Shown here one piece after another: positions 48,309 through 60,377 of a stretch of DNA of 64,000 nt. The DNA comes from Burkholderiales bacterium (GTDB lineage: Bacteria; Pseudomonadota; Gammaproteobacteria; Burkholderiales; Burkholderiaceae_C), in NCBI GenBank assembly GCA_028872015.1, contig JAGWLO010000003.1, positions 22,775-86,774 of the forward strand. Reading direction: 5' to 3'. The notes under the pieces were generated by a model. That model made no database searches. It was not told where the DNA came from and saw only the letters and a list, made by a program, of their open reading frames with translations. The translations under genes and the position numbers were made by a program. Every line of letters starts with the position of its first letter. Within the stretch, counting starts at the first letter, position 1.

Positions 48309-49211
48309 ATGCTCGCCCCTGCCATGGATGCCCCGGCCGGCAGCGCCGCTTCCCCCTGCGCCCCGACGGCCCCGGCGGCCCCGACATCCCCCGCCGCCGA
48401 TCCGGCGCCAGCGACGCGCCGGGCCTCCCGCCCGGCCGTCGACTGGCGTGGCCTGGGGCTGCAGGCGGTGCCGCCGGTGCTGGGGCTGGCGCTGCTGGTC
48501 GCGGTGTGGGAGCTGCTCACGCTGAAGAGCACCAGCTTCCCCGGCCCGGGGGCCACCTTCGCCTCGGCGATCAAGCTCTTCGCCCACCCGTTCTACAGCA
48601 ACGGGCCGAACGACCAGGGCATCGGCTGGAACGTGCTGTACTCGCTCCAGCGCGTGGCGCTGGGCTTCGGCCTGGCGGCCGTGGTGGGCATCCCGCTGGG
48701 CTTCATGCTGGGGCGCTTCACCTTCCTCAGCCGCATGGTCAATCCGCTGGTGAGCCTGCTGCGGCCGGTGTCACCGCTGGCGTGGCTGCCGATCGGGCTG
48801 CTGGTGTTCAAGTCGGCCAACCCGGCGGCCATCTGGACCATCTTCATCTGCTCGATCTGGCCCATGATCATCAACACCGCGGTCGGCGTGCAGCGCGTCC
48901 CCGAGGACTATCTGAACGTGGCCCGCGTGCTCGCCTTGAGCGAGTGGAAGGTCATCACGCGCATCCTGTTCCCGGCCGTGCTGCCCTACATGCTGACGGG
49001 GGTGCGGCTGTCGGTGGGCACGGCCTGGCTGGTGATCGTGGCCGCCGAGATGCTGACCGGCGGCGTCGGCATCGGCTTCTGGGTCTGGGACGAGTGGAAC
49101 AACCTCAACGTCAAGCACATCATCGTCGCCATCTTCGTGATCGGCATCGTGGGCCTGCTGCTCGAGCAACTGCTGATGGGCATCGCCCGGAGGTTCAGCT
49201 ATGACGACTGA
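48309..49211 (+). CDS. nrtB: nitrate/nitrite ABC transporter permease
   Basis: 300 residues. Ala/Pro-rich cytoplasmic start (1-45), then six membrane helices of the BPD_transp_1 fold with the EAA-like loop (VPEDYLNVARVLALSEWKVITRILFPAVLPYMLTG). The TAWLVIVAAEMLTGGVGIGFWVWDEWN segment is typical of the NrtB/TauC group. Start ATG 48309 lies 13 bp after nrtA; ATG 48324 is also possible. Its 3' end overlaps the ATPase gene by 11 bp. Confidence 0.9.
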   Translation: MLAPAMDAPAGSAASPCAPTAPAAPTSPAADPAPATRRASRPAVDWRGLGLQAVPPVLGLALLVAVWELLTLKSTSFPGPGATFASAIKLFAHPFYSNGPNDQGIGWNVLYSLQRVALGFGLAAVVGIPLGFMLGRFTFLSRMVNPLVSLLRPVSPLAWLPIGLLVFKSANPAAIWTIFICSIWPMIINTAVGVQRVPEDYLNVARVLALSEWKVITRILFPAVLPYMLTGVRLSVGTAWLVIVAAEMLTGGVGIGFWVWDEWNNLNVKHIIVAIFVIGIVGLLLEQLLMGIARRFSYDD

Positions 49212-50034
49212 GCGCACGCCGGGCCGGCCGCCGCGGGCCGACTTCATCAAGATCGACGGTGCCGAGATGGTGTTCGAGACGCGCCAGGGCCGGTTCCACG
49301 CGCTGCACGACATCCGCTGCTCGGTGGCCGAGGGCGAGTTCATCACCCTGATCGGGCACTCGGGCTGCGGCAAGAGCACGCTGCTGAACCTGATCGCCGG
49401 GCTGCTGCGGCCCACCGCCGGCGTGCTGTTGTGCGACGGCCGCGAGATCGCCGCGCCGGGGCCGCAGCGCGCGGTGGTGTTCCAGAACCACTCGCTGCTG
49501 CCCTGGCTGAGCTGCGCCGAGAACGTGCACCTGGCGGTGGAGCGCGTGTTCGCCGCCACCGAGTCCCGGGCCCGGATGCGCGAGCGCACGCTGGCTGCGC
49601 TGGAGCTGGTCGGCATGGGCCACGCGGCGGCCAAGCGTCCGCACGAGATTTCCGGCGGCATGAAGCAGCGCGTGGGCATCGCCCGCGCGCTGGCGATGGA
49701 GCCCAAGGTGCTGCTGCTCGACGAACCCTTCGGCGCCCTCGATGCGCTCACCCGTGCCCGGCTCCAGGACGAGCTGCTGAAGATCGTCGCCCGCACCCGC
49801 AGCACGACGGTGATGGTCACCCACGACGTGGACGAGGCCGTGCTGCTGTCGGACCGCATCGTGATGATGACCAACGGGCCGGCAGCCACCATCGGCGAGA
49901 TCCTGCCGGTGACGCTGGCGCGCCCGCGCGAGCGCGTCGCGCTGGCCGAGGACCCGGGCTACGTGCACTGCCGCAGGCAGGTGCTGGACTTCCTCTACAA
50001 CCGCCAGGGCCACGTCGAGCGGGCGGCCGCCTGA
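49201..50034 (+). CDS. nrtD: nitrate/nitrite ABC transporter ATPase
   Basis: 277 residues. Walker A GHSGCGKST, Q-loop VFQNHSLLPWL, signature ISGGMKQRV, Walker B VLLLDEPFGALD and switch His in VTHDVDEA are all intact. It is of the single-domain NrtD/SsuB type, without the NrtA-like C-terminal extension of NrtC. Energises the NrtB permease. Last gene of the operon, followed by an RNA-like stretch with terminator. Confidence 0.9.
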   Translation: MTTERTPGRPPRADFIKIDGAEMVFETRQGRFHALHDIRCSVAEGEFITLIGHSGCGKSTLLNLIAGLLRPTAGVLLCDGREIAAPGPQRAVVFQNHSLLPWLSCAENVHLAVERVFAATESRARMRERTLAALELVGMGHAAAKRPHEISGGMKQRVGIARALAMEPKVLLLDEPFGALDALTRARLQDELLKIVARTRSTTVMVTHDVDEAVLLSDRIVMMTNGPAATIGEILPVTLARPRERVALAEDPGYVHCRRQVLDFLYNRQGHVERAAA

Positions 50035-50088
50035 AGCCGGCGCGCCCGGGCAGGCTCGAGCAGGCACACCGCTTGCATTACTTTCGAT

Positions 50089-50177
50089 GACACCCTCGTC
50101 CGGTGTCTGTCTATCTCCTCAGCAGGGCATGAGCCCTAGTCCAACCCTCCCGTCTCACGACGGGAGGGTCTTTTTTT
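50089..50177 (+). ncRNA. three-hairpin small-RNA candidate or structured 3' UTR
   Basis: Three consecutive hairpins follow the nrt operon: GACACC/GGTGTC (50089-50107, loop CTCGTCC), AGGGC/GCCCT (50124-50137, loop ATGA), and the 11-bp terminator at 50144-50169 with T7. The single-stranded link carries TCTCCTC, complementary to Shine-Dalgarno sequences. No start codon with ribosome site is present. It may be processed from the nrt message or have its own promoter (none convincing). No known RNA family is recognised. Confidence 0.45.
50144..50177 (+). terminator. strong intrinsic terminator after nrtD
   Basis: ACCCTCCCGTC (50144-50154), loop TCAC, GACGGGAGGGT (50159-50169), C, then seven T (50171-50177): an 11-bp perfect stem with a T-run. 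Confidence 0.92.
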
Positions 50178-50260
50178 GCCGGCCGGGGCGAGCTGCGGGC
50201 GCCGCCTTGGGGCGGGGTGCTGCCCGAACGGGTGCCCTGCACCGGCGCGGGGCCGGTCCC

Positions 50261-50599
50261 TCAGTGGTTCTCGCGCGCGTGGTTGATCGTGTACTTGGGG
50301 ATCTCGACCGTGATGTCCTGGTTCGACAGGATGGCCTGGCAGCTCAGGCGCGAGGTGGAGGTCAGGCCCCAGGCGCGGTCGAGCAGGTCTTCCTCGCTCT
50401 CGTCCATCGCGCCCAGCGAGGCCCCGCCCTCTTTCACGATGACGTGGCAGGTGGTGCAGGCACAGCTCATCTCGCAGGCGTGCTCGATGGCGATGCCGTT
50501 CTCGAGCAGCGCTTCGCAGACCGAGGTACCGGGCGCGGCCGTGACCGTGGCGCCTTGCGGGCAGAGCTCGGCGTGGGGCAGGATGCGGATGACGGGCAT
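50261..50599 (-). CDS. fdx: isc-type [2Fe-2S] ferredoxin
   Basis: 112 residues. Cluster ligands Cys42, Cys48, Cys51 and Cys87 occupy the same numbers as in E. coli Fdx (ACEMSCACTTCHVIV...LSCQAI). Provides electrons for iron-sulfur cluster assembly on IscU. Last gene of the isc operon, 35 bp after hscA. Confidence 0.96.
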   Translation of the reverse strand: MPVIRILPHAELCPQGATVTAAPGTSVCEALLENGIAIEHACEMSCACTTCHVIVKEGGASLGAMDESEEDLLDRAWGLTSTSRLSCQAILSNQDITVEIPKYTINHARENH

Positions 50600-50634
50600 G
50601 GGGGGCAGTCGCGGGTTCAGGGCTCGACGGGCAC

Positions 50635-52491
<1,857 letters not shown>

Positions 52492-52497
52492 CGCGGG

Positions 52498-53019
52498 TCA
52501 GGAAGGAGTGAGTTGTTCGAGCCGGCGTTCGATGTCGGCCCGGAAGCGGGCCAAGAACATCAGCGAGCGCACCTGCGCCGCCGCCCCGGCGGTGTCGCCC
52601 TGCACGTCGAGCAGGCGCTCGAGCTCGGCCAGCATGGCGCGTTCGTCGCGCTCGATCCGGTCGGCCAGGTCCTGCACGGCGGTGGCATCGGCGGCCTCGT
52701 CCAGCGCCTCGCGCCAGGCCATCTGCTGCATCAGGAAGGCAGCGGGCATGGCGGTGTTGCGCTCGGCATCGACCGCCACGCCGCGCAGCGCGCACAGGTA
52801 GGCGCCGCGGCTGAGCGGGTCTTTCAGGCGCTGGTAGGCCTCGTTCACGCGCACGGCCCACTGCATCGCCAGCCGCTGCGCCGCGGCGCCTTCGGCCGTG
52901 AAGCGGTCGGGGTGGACGCGGCCCTGCAGGTCGCGCCGGCGGGCGTCCAGGTCGGCACGGTCCAGCGCCTGCCGGGGCGGCAGGCCGAACAGCGTGAAGT
53001 CGTCGTCGGAGAGCTTCAC
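52498..53019 (-). CDS. hscB: J-protein co-chaperone HscB
   Basis: 173 residues from GTG. J-domain (1-75) with HPD in GRVHPDRF and AAQRLAMQWAVRVNEAYQRLKDP; C-terminal HSCB domain binds IscU. GTG 53019 gives the canonical start VKLSDDDFTLFGLP and overlaps the GNAT stop (GTGA). The open frame continues 25 codons upstream without homology. Confidence 0.94.
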   Translation of the reverse strand: MKLSDDDFTLFGLPPRQALDRADLDARRRDLQGRVHPDRFTAEGAAAQRLAMQWAVRVNEAYQRLKDPLSRGAYLCALRGVAVDAERNTAMPAAFLMQQMAWREALDEAADATAVQDLADRIERDERAMLAELERLLDVQGDTAGAAAQVRSLMFLARFRADIERRLEQLTPS

Positions 53020-53477
53020 AACGCCTTGCCCATGAACAGCGACAGGCCGTTGTCGGGGTAGCCGCCGAAGGCCGCGCAGCGGGTGTAGCCGCAACGCTCG
53101 TACAGGCGCACGGCGGCGATCTGGTCGCGGCCGGTCTCGAGCAGCGCCCGCCGCCGGCCCTGCGCGCGGGCGGCGTCTTCCAGCGCCTGCAGCAGCGCCT
53201 GGCCGGTGCGCCGGCCACGCTCGGCCGGGGCGACGTACATGCGCTTGATCTCGCCATGGTCCTGGCCCGGAGTCAGGCGCACCGCCCCGGTGCCCACCGC
53301 CACGCCGTCGCGCCGGGCGACGAAAAAGCTGATCTCGGGAGCCGACAGCGCCTGCAGATCGAGGATGTGGTTGGCCTCGGGCGGGTAGAGCGAGGCCAGG
53401 TAGGCGTCGAGCGCGTCCAGCAGGGCCGCCACCTCGGGCTGGTCGGGGCGTTCGCGGCAGAGGGTGACGGTGGTCAT
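53016..53477 (-). CDS. GNAT family N-acetyltransferase
   Basis: 153 residues with the GNAT fold: acetyl-CoA loop in EIKRMYVAPAERGRRTGQALLQALEDAA and C-terminal LYERCGYTRCAAFGGY. Substrate unknown. It is inserted between iscA and hscB, where other isc operons usually have no gene, and is coupled to hscB by GTGA. ATG 53477 (MTTVTLCRERP) gives the normal family length. Confidence 0.85.
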   Translation of the reverse strand: MTTVTLCRERPDQPEVAALLDALDAYLASLYPPEANHILDLQALSAPEISFFVARRDGVAVGTGAVRLTPGQDHGEIKRMYVAPAERGRRTGQALLQALEDAARAQGRRRALLETGRDQIAAVRLYERCGYTRCAAFGGYPDNGLSLFMGKAL

Positions 53478-53562
53478 CGAACGAAGCGCGCGGCCGGGTG
53501 GCCGCGCGGAAGACAACAGGAACGGGGCGGTGGGTGCGGGTGGCCGGGCGTGGCCCCGCGGC

Positions 53563-53886
53563 TCAGACGCGGAACGACTCGCCGCAGCCGCAGCGGTCTT
53601 TCTCGCGCGGGTTGTGGAACTTGAAGCCCTCGTTGAGGCCCTCGCGCACGAAATCGAGTTCGGTGCCGTCGAGGTAGGGCAGGCTCTTCGGGTCGACCAG
53701 CACCTTGACGCCGTGGCCTTCGAAGATGACGTCCTCGGGCGCGATGTCGTCGGCGTATTCGAGCTTGTAGGCCAGGCCCGAGCAGCCGGTGGTCTTGACG
53801 CCCAGCCGCACGCCGACGCCCTTGCCGCGCCGGCCGATGTAGCGCGTGACGTGCCGCGCCGCGGCTTCGGTGAGAGTGACCGCCAT
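53563..53886 (-). CDS. iscA: A-type iron-sulfur carrier IscA
   Basis: 107 residues. HesB/IscA fold with the three cluster ligands in TTGCSGL and DRCGCGESF. Carries clusters to [4Fe-4S] targets. ATG 53886 ([13 protein letters not shown]) matches the family; the frame upstream is not homologous. Located 22 bp after iscU. Confidence 0.96.
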   Translation of the reverse strand: MAVTLTEAAARHVTRYIGRRGKGVGVRLGVKTTGCSGLAYKLEYADDIAPEDVIFEGHGVKVLVDPKSLPYLDGTELDFVREGLNEGFKFHNPREKDRCGCGESFRV

Positions 53887-53908
53887 GGTGAGTGTCTCGC
53901 TGCCGCGC

Positions 53909-54313
53909 TCAGTGCGCCGCGGGCGTGCCCTGGGCATGCTTGGCCTTGTAGTCCTGCACGGCGGCCTTGATGGCGTCCTCGGCCAGGATCGAGCAGTGGA
54001 TCTTCACCGGCGGCAGCGCCAGCTCCTGCGCGATCTGCGTGTTCTTGATCGTCACCGCCTCGTCCAGCGTCTTGCCCTTGACCCATTCGGTGACGAGCGA
54101 GCTCGAGGCGATCGCCGAGCCGCAGCCGTAGGTCTTGAAGCGCGCGTCCTCGATCAGCCCGGTGGCCGGGTTGACCTTGATCTGCAGCTTCATCACGTCG
54201 CCGCAGGCGGGCGCACCGACCATGCCGGTGCCGACCGTGTCGTCGCCCTTGTCGAACGAACCGACGTTGCGGGGGTTTTCGTAATGCTCGACGACTTTTT
54301 CGCTGTAGGCCAT
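53909..54313 (-). CDS. iscU: iron-sulfur cluster scaffold IscU
   Basis: 134 residues. Three scaffold Cys in [23 protein letters not shown] and [11 protein letters not shown], plus the HscA recognition motif LPPVK just before the third. Receives sulfur from IscS and assembles clusters. Confidence 0.98.
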   Translation of the reverse strand: MAYSEKVVEHYENPRNVGSFDKGDDTVGTGMVGAPACGDVMKLQIKVNPATGLIEDARFKTYGCGSAIASSSLVTEWVKGKTLDEAVTIKNTQIAQELALPPVKIHCSILAEDAIKAAVQDYKAKHAQGTPAAH

Positions 54314-54347
54314 TTTCTTTATCTCCTGGTGCTGTGCGGGGCGCGGC

Positions 54348-55562
54348 TCAGTGCGCGGCCCACTGGATCGAGCTGATGTCGATGCCGTCCTTGAACATCT
54401 CCCACAGGGGCGAGAGGTCGCGCAGCTTGGCGACGCGGTCCTTCAACGTGCCGACCGCGTAGTCGATCTCCTCGACGGTGGTGAAGCGGCCGATCGTCAT
54501 GCGCAGGCTGGAATGCGCCAGCTCGTCGCTGCGGCCAAGGGCGCGCAGCACGTAGCTGGGCTCCAGGCTGGCGCTGGTGCAGGCCGAGCCGGAGCTCACC
54601 GCGATGCCCTTGACGCCCATGATCAGGGACTCACCCTCGACGAAGTTGAAGCTCGCGTTGAGGTTGTGCGGCACGCGCCGCTCGAGGTCGCCGTTGATGA
54701 ACACCTGCTCGATCCCGCTGATGCCCTGGAGCAGGCGCTGCTGCAGCATCCGGATGCGCTCGATCTCGGAGCCCATCTCGTTGCGGGCGATCTCGAACGC
54801 CAGCCCCATGCCCACGCACTGGTGGGTGGGCAGGGTGCCACTGCGCATGCCGCGCTCGTGGCCGCCGCCGTGCATCTGCGCCTCGAGCCGCACGCGCGGC
54901 TTGCGCCGCACGTACAACGCGCCGATGCCCTTGGGTCCGTAGGTCTTGTGGCTGGCCAGGCTGAGCAGGTCCACCGGCAGCGTGGCCATGTCGATCGCGA
55001 CCTTGCCGGTGGCCTGCGCGCCGTCGACATGGAACACGATGCCGCGTTCGCGGCAGAGGGCACCGATGGCGGGAATGTCCTGGATCACGCCGATCTCGTT
55101 GTTGACCAGCATCACCGAGACCAGCACCGTGTCCTTGCGCAGCGCGGCCTTGAACCGGTCGAGGTCGAGCAGGCCGTTCGGCTCGACGTCGAGGTAGGTG
55201 ACCTCGAAGCCCTGCCGCTCGAGCTCGCGCGTGGTGTCCAGCACCGCCTTGTGCTCGGTCTTGACGGTGACGATGTGCTTGCCGCGGGCGCTGTAGAAAT
55301 GCGCCGCACCCTTGATGGCCAGGTTGTTGGACTCGGTCGCGCCGCTGGTCCAGACGATCTCGCGCGGGTCGGCGTTGATCAGCGCCGCCACCTGCTCGCG
55401 CGCCTTCTCGACCGCGGCCTCGGCTTCCCAGCCCCAGGCGTGGCTGCGGCTGGCGGGGTTGCCGAAGTGCTCGCGCAGCCACGGGATCATGGCGTCGACG
55501 ACGCGGGGATCGCAAGGCGTTGTGGCGCCGTAGTCCATGTAGATCGGGAAATGCGGGGTCAT
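54348..55562 (-). CDS. iscS: cysteine desulfurase IscS
   Basis: 404 residues. Class V aminotransferase fold: PLP Lys in [17 protein letters not shown], His in VDGAQATGK region, and the mobile catalytic Cys in [18 protein letters not shown]. Supplies persulfide sulfur to IscU and tRNA thiolation. 31 bp after iscR. Confidence 0.98.
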   Translation of the reverse strand: MTPHFPIYMDYGATTPCDPRVVDAMIPWLREHFGNPASRSHAWGWEAEAAVEKAREQVAALINADPREIVWTSGATESNNLAIKGAAHFYSARGKHIVTVKTEHKAVLDTTRELERQGFEVTYLDVEPNGLLDLDRFKAALRKDTVLVSVMLVNNEIGVIQDIPAIGALCRERGIVFHVDGAQATGKVAIDMATLPVDLLSLASHKTYGPKGIGALYVRRKPRVRLEAQMHGGGHERGMRSGTLPTHQCVGMGLAFEIARNEMGSEIERIRMLQQRLLQGISGIEQVFINGDLERRVPHNLNASFNFVEGESLIMGVKGIAVSSGSACTSASLEPSYVLRALGRSDELAHSSLRMTIGRFTTVEEIDYAVGTLKDRVAKLRDLSPLWEMFKDGIDISSIQWAAH

Positions 55563-55593
55563 GACAGCAAGGTCGGTAGTGTCGGAACGGGAA

Positions 55594-56127
55594 CTACTTC
55601 GGGAATGCGTTGCCCAGCGCGAACACCGAGTTCGGCGCCGTCACCTTGATCGGCTTGACCACGGGCGTGCTCGAGATCGCTCGCTTGACCGGCGCCGCGT
55701 CGATCGAGATGCCCTTGGCGAGCTGTTCGTCGACGAGCTTCTTCAGCGAGATCGAATCGAGGAACTCGATCATCTTGGTGTTCAGGCTCGCCCAAAGGTC
55801 GTGCGTCATGCAGCGGCCGCCGTCGTCGCCCATGCAATTCTCCTTGCCGGCGCAACCGGTGGCGTCGATGGGTTCATCCACCGCGACGATGATGTCGGCC
55901 ACCGTGATCTCGGCGGCGGGCCGGCCCAGCGAGTAGCCCCCGCCGGGCCCGCGCGTGCTCTCGACCAGCGAATGCCGGCGCAGCTTGCCGAAGAGCTGCT
56001 CGAGGTAGGACAGCGAGATCTGCTGCCGCTGGCTGATGGCGGCCAGCGCCACGGGGCCGGCGTTGGAACGCAGCGCGAGATCGATCATCGCGGTGACGGC
56101 AAAGCGGCCTTTGGTGGTGAGACGCAT
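55594..56127 (-). CDS. iscR: iron-sulfur cluster regulator IscR
   Basis: 177 residues of the Rrf2 family. Winged helix (1-65) with [28 protein letters not shown]; [2Fe-2S] ligands Cys92, Cys98, Cys106 and His109, with two extra residues between the second and third Cys compared with E. coli. C-terminal 30 residues are an extension. ATG 56127 ([11 protein letters not shown]). Represses its own operon in the holo form, consistent with the operator upstream. Confidence 0.97.
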   Translation of the reverse strand: MRLTTKGRFAVTAMIDLALRSNAGPVALAAISQRQQISLSYLEQLFGKLRRHSLVESTRGPGGGYSLGRPAAEITVADIIVAVDEPIDATGCAGKENCMGDDGGRCMTHDLWASLNTKMIEFLDSISLKKLVDEQLAKGISIDAAPVKRAISSTPVVKPIKVTAPNSVFALGNAFPK

Positions 56128-56175
56128 GGGAGCTCCTGATGGGGTCGCCGGCCGCGGCGACGACCGCCTGCCGTT

Positions 56176-56225
56176 GATCCCGACTGATTCAGTCAAGTAT
56201 AGGCGAAGCGGCGGGCGTCAGTCAA
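56176..56225 (-). promoter_or_regulatory. iscR promoter with IscR type 1 operator
   Basis: Minus strand: -35 TTGACT (56225-56220), 18-bp spacer, -10 TATACT (56201-56196). The 25-bp stretch 56200-56176 starts ATACTTGACTG and continues AATCAGTCGGG, matching the E. coli IscR type 1 consensus (ATA-SYY-GACT...AGTC) at nearly all positions; it overlaps the -10. Predicts autorepression by holo-IscR. Confidence 0.8.
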
Positions 56226-56772
56226 CCGCGCCGGTCGAGCCCAGCTCGGCGGCGAGGCTCTCGACGAGCCCGTCGCAGGCGTCTTCCACCAGGTCGAGCA
56301 CACGCTCGAATCCGTCGGCCGAGCCGTAGTACGGATCGGGCACGTCGGCGGCGCCGGCGAGGCGGCGCGCGTAGCGCAGCAGCGGCTGCACGCGCGCGCG
56401 GCTGGCGGCCGGCGCGTGCGCCTGCAGGTGGGCCAGGTGCTCGCCGTCCAGGGCCAGGATGAGGTCGAAGTGCTCGTAGTCCTCGGGCGCGATCCGCCGC
56501 GCGCGCAGTGCCGACAGGTCGTAGCCGCGCTTCGCGGCGTGGCGCTGCGCGCGCGGGTCGGGCGCCTCGCCGGTGTGGTAGCCGGTGATGCCGGCGGAGC
56601 CGACCTGCACGCGCTCGCCCAGGCCGGCTGCGGTGAGCTTGGCCCGCAGCACGCCTTCGGCGGTGGGCGAGCGGCAGATGTTGCCGGTGCACACCATCAG
56701 CACGCTCAGGGCCGGGGCCGGCGTGGCGTCTTCCGCGCGGGCCGAGGGCCACAGTCGGGGCAGGCGCAGCAC
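56218..56772 (-). CDS. low-molecular-weight protein-tyrosine phosphatase
   Basis: 184 residues from GTG 56772; the domain proper begins at about residue 23. Active-site P-loop VCTGNICRS (CX5R) and general acid Asp in VPDPYYGSADGFERV are intact. Dephosphorylates phosphotyrosine proteins, substrate unknown. The extra N-terminus may be spurious; an internal GTG or ATG near VLMVCTGN would give the usual 155-160 residues. It starts 8 bp after uvrB, and its 3' end overlaps the iscR -35. Confidence 0.85.
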   Translation of the reverse strand: MLRLPRLWPSARAEDATPAPALSVLMVCTGNICRSPTAEGVLRAKLTAAGLGERVQVGSAGITGYHTGEAPDPRAQRHAAKRGYDLSALRARRIAPEDYEHFDLILALDGEHLAHLQAHAPAASRARVQPLLRYARRLAGAADVPDPYYGSADGFERVLDLVEDACDGLVESLAAELGSTGAVD

Positions 56773-56780
56773 GGACGCGC

Positions 56781-58916
<2,136 letters not shown>

Positions 58917-58977
58917 CCAGGACATCCTAAAATTGCCGGGCAATCCGCCAGATTAACCCAAGCCCCGAAAGACACCG

Positions 58978-60174
58978 ATGACCCTGTTCGCCAGCGTCGA
59001 GATGGCCCCGCGCGACCCCATCCTGGGCCTGAACGAGCAGTTCGCGGCCGACCCCAACCCGGCCAAGGTGAACCTCGGCGTGGGCGTGTATTTCGACGAC
59101 CAGGGCCGGCTGCCGGTGCTGGCCTGCGTGGCCGCCGCCGAGCAGCAGCTGCTGGCCGCGCCCAGGGCCAAGAACTACCTGCCGATCGACGGCATCGCCG
59201 ACTACGACCGGGCCGTGCAAGTGCTCGTCTTCGGTGCCGGCAACCCGGCCGTGGCGGGAGGTCGGGTGGCCACCGTGCAGGCCCTGGGCGGCACGGGCGG
59301 GCTGAAGGTGGGTGCCGATTTCCTCAAGCGCCTGCGGCCCGACGCGCCGGTGCTGATCAGCGACCCGAGCTGGGAGAATCACCGCGCCTTGTTCACCCAG
59401 GCCGGCTTTGCGGTCTCGAGCTACCCCTACTACGACGCCGCCACCCGGGCGGTGCGCTTCGACGCCATGCTGGCCGCGCTGCAGGCCGCCGCGCCCGGCA
59501 CCATCGCCGTGCTGCACGCCTGCTGCCACAACCCCACCGGCTGCGACCTGACGCCGGTCCAGTGGCAGCAGGTGGCGCAGGCCTGCCGCGAGCGCGGGCT
59601 GGTGCCGTTCCTGGACATGGCGTACCAAGGCTTCGGCGACGGCATCGCCGAGGACGGCGCAGCGGTCGCCCAGTTCCTGGCCGCGGACATCGATTTCTTC
59701 GTCGCCACCTCGTTCTCGAAGAGCTTCTCGCTGTACGGCGAGCGCGTGGGTGCACTCAGCGTGGTCTGCGCCAGCGCCGACGAGGCTGCGCGCGTGCTGT
59801 CGCAGTTGAAGATCGTGATCCGCACCAACTACTCCAACCCGCCGACCTTCGGCGCCCGCATCGTGGCCACCGTGCTCACCACGCCGGCCTTGCGCGCGCA
59901 GTGGGAGCAGGAGCTGGCGGGCATGCGCGAGCGCATCCGCGCCATGCGGCGCGCGCTGGTCGAGCGCCTGCGAGCCGCCGGCGTGGCCGCCGATCTCGAC
60001 TACGTCACGCGCCAGAAGGGCATGTTCAGCTATTCGGGACTGGGGCGCCCGCAAATGCTGCGCCTGCGCACCGAGTTCGGCGTCTACGGCCTCGACTCGG
60101 GCCGCATCTGCGTGGCCGCCCTGAACAGCGGCAACGTCGACACCGTGGCCCGCGCCATCGCGCAGGTGATGTAG
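58978..60174 (+). CDS. tyrB: class I aromatic-amino-acid/aspartate aminotransferase
   Basis: 398 residues. PLP Lys248 in SFSKSFSLYGERVG, HACCHNPTGCD and the arginines of the substrate pocket (RTNYSNPP, LDSGRICVAALN) are those of AspC/TyrB. Transaminates Asp, Phe or Tyr with 2-oxoglutarate. TyrB versus AspC is not decided by the motifs seen. ATG 58978 follows GAAAG. Confidence 0.88.
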   Translation: MTLFASVEMAPRDPILGLNEQFAADPNPAKVNLGVGVYFDDQGRLPVLACVAAAEQQLLAAPRAKNYLPIDGIADYDRAVQVLVFGAGNPAVAGGRVATVQALGGTGGLKVGADFLKRLRPDAPVLISDPSWENHRALFTQAGFAVSSYPYYDAATRAVRFDAMLAALQAAAPGTIAVLHACCHNPTGCDLTPVQWQQVAQACRERGLVPFLDMAYQGFGDGIAEDGAAVAQFLAADIDFFVATSFSKSFSLYGERVGALSVVCASADEAARVLSQLKIVIRTNYSNPPTFGARIVATVLTTPALRAQWEQELAGMRERIRAMRRALVERLRAAGVAADLDYVTRQKGMFSYSGLGRPQMLRLRTEFGVYGLDSGRICVAALNSGNVDTVARAIAQVM

Positions 60175-60245
60175 CTGCCGATGCGCGCCCGCGCCGAGTG
60201 CGACTCGCGCGCCGCTGCCGCCCCGGCGACAGCGGCCGAGTACAG

Positions 60246-60265
60246 GCACCGAAGACGGTGTTATT
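60246..60265 (+). terminator. weak hairpin after the aminotransferase gene
   Basis: CACCG (60247-60251), loop AAGA, CGGTG (60256-60260), then TTATT. A short stem with a poor T-run; tentative. Confidence 0.3.
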
Positions 60266-60316
60266 GCTCTGATTGGAGGCGCCCACGCCAGGCACAGTGG
60301 GTGCGCAGGATGAAGA

Positions 60317-60355
60317 TTGCTGCGCTGCAGCAAATTTCATGGTACTGTCACCATG
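60317..60355 (+). promoter_or_regulatory. TGC-rich palindromes upstream of phaZ (PhaR-like operator)
   Basis: TTGCTGC (60317-60323) and GCAGCAA (60327-60333) are perfect inverted arms with a 3-base spacer; the core CTGC-N3-GCAG equals the motif reported for Paracoccus PhaR. A second inverted repeat CATGGT/ACCATG (60338-60343, 60350-60355) lies just downstream. Both end before the phaZ ribosome-binding site. A PhaR gene is not in the window; assignment is inference. Confidence 0.45.
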
Positions 60356-60377
60356 CAGGGACGATCGGAGAGTGTTG

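Noticed and set aside
58917..58977. Promoters between uvrB and the aminotransferase gene (TAAAAT, TTGACG)
   Set aside because: The hexamers are present, but the spacing is 28 bp, so no confident promoter or LexA box can be called.
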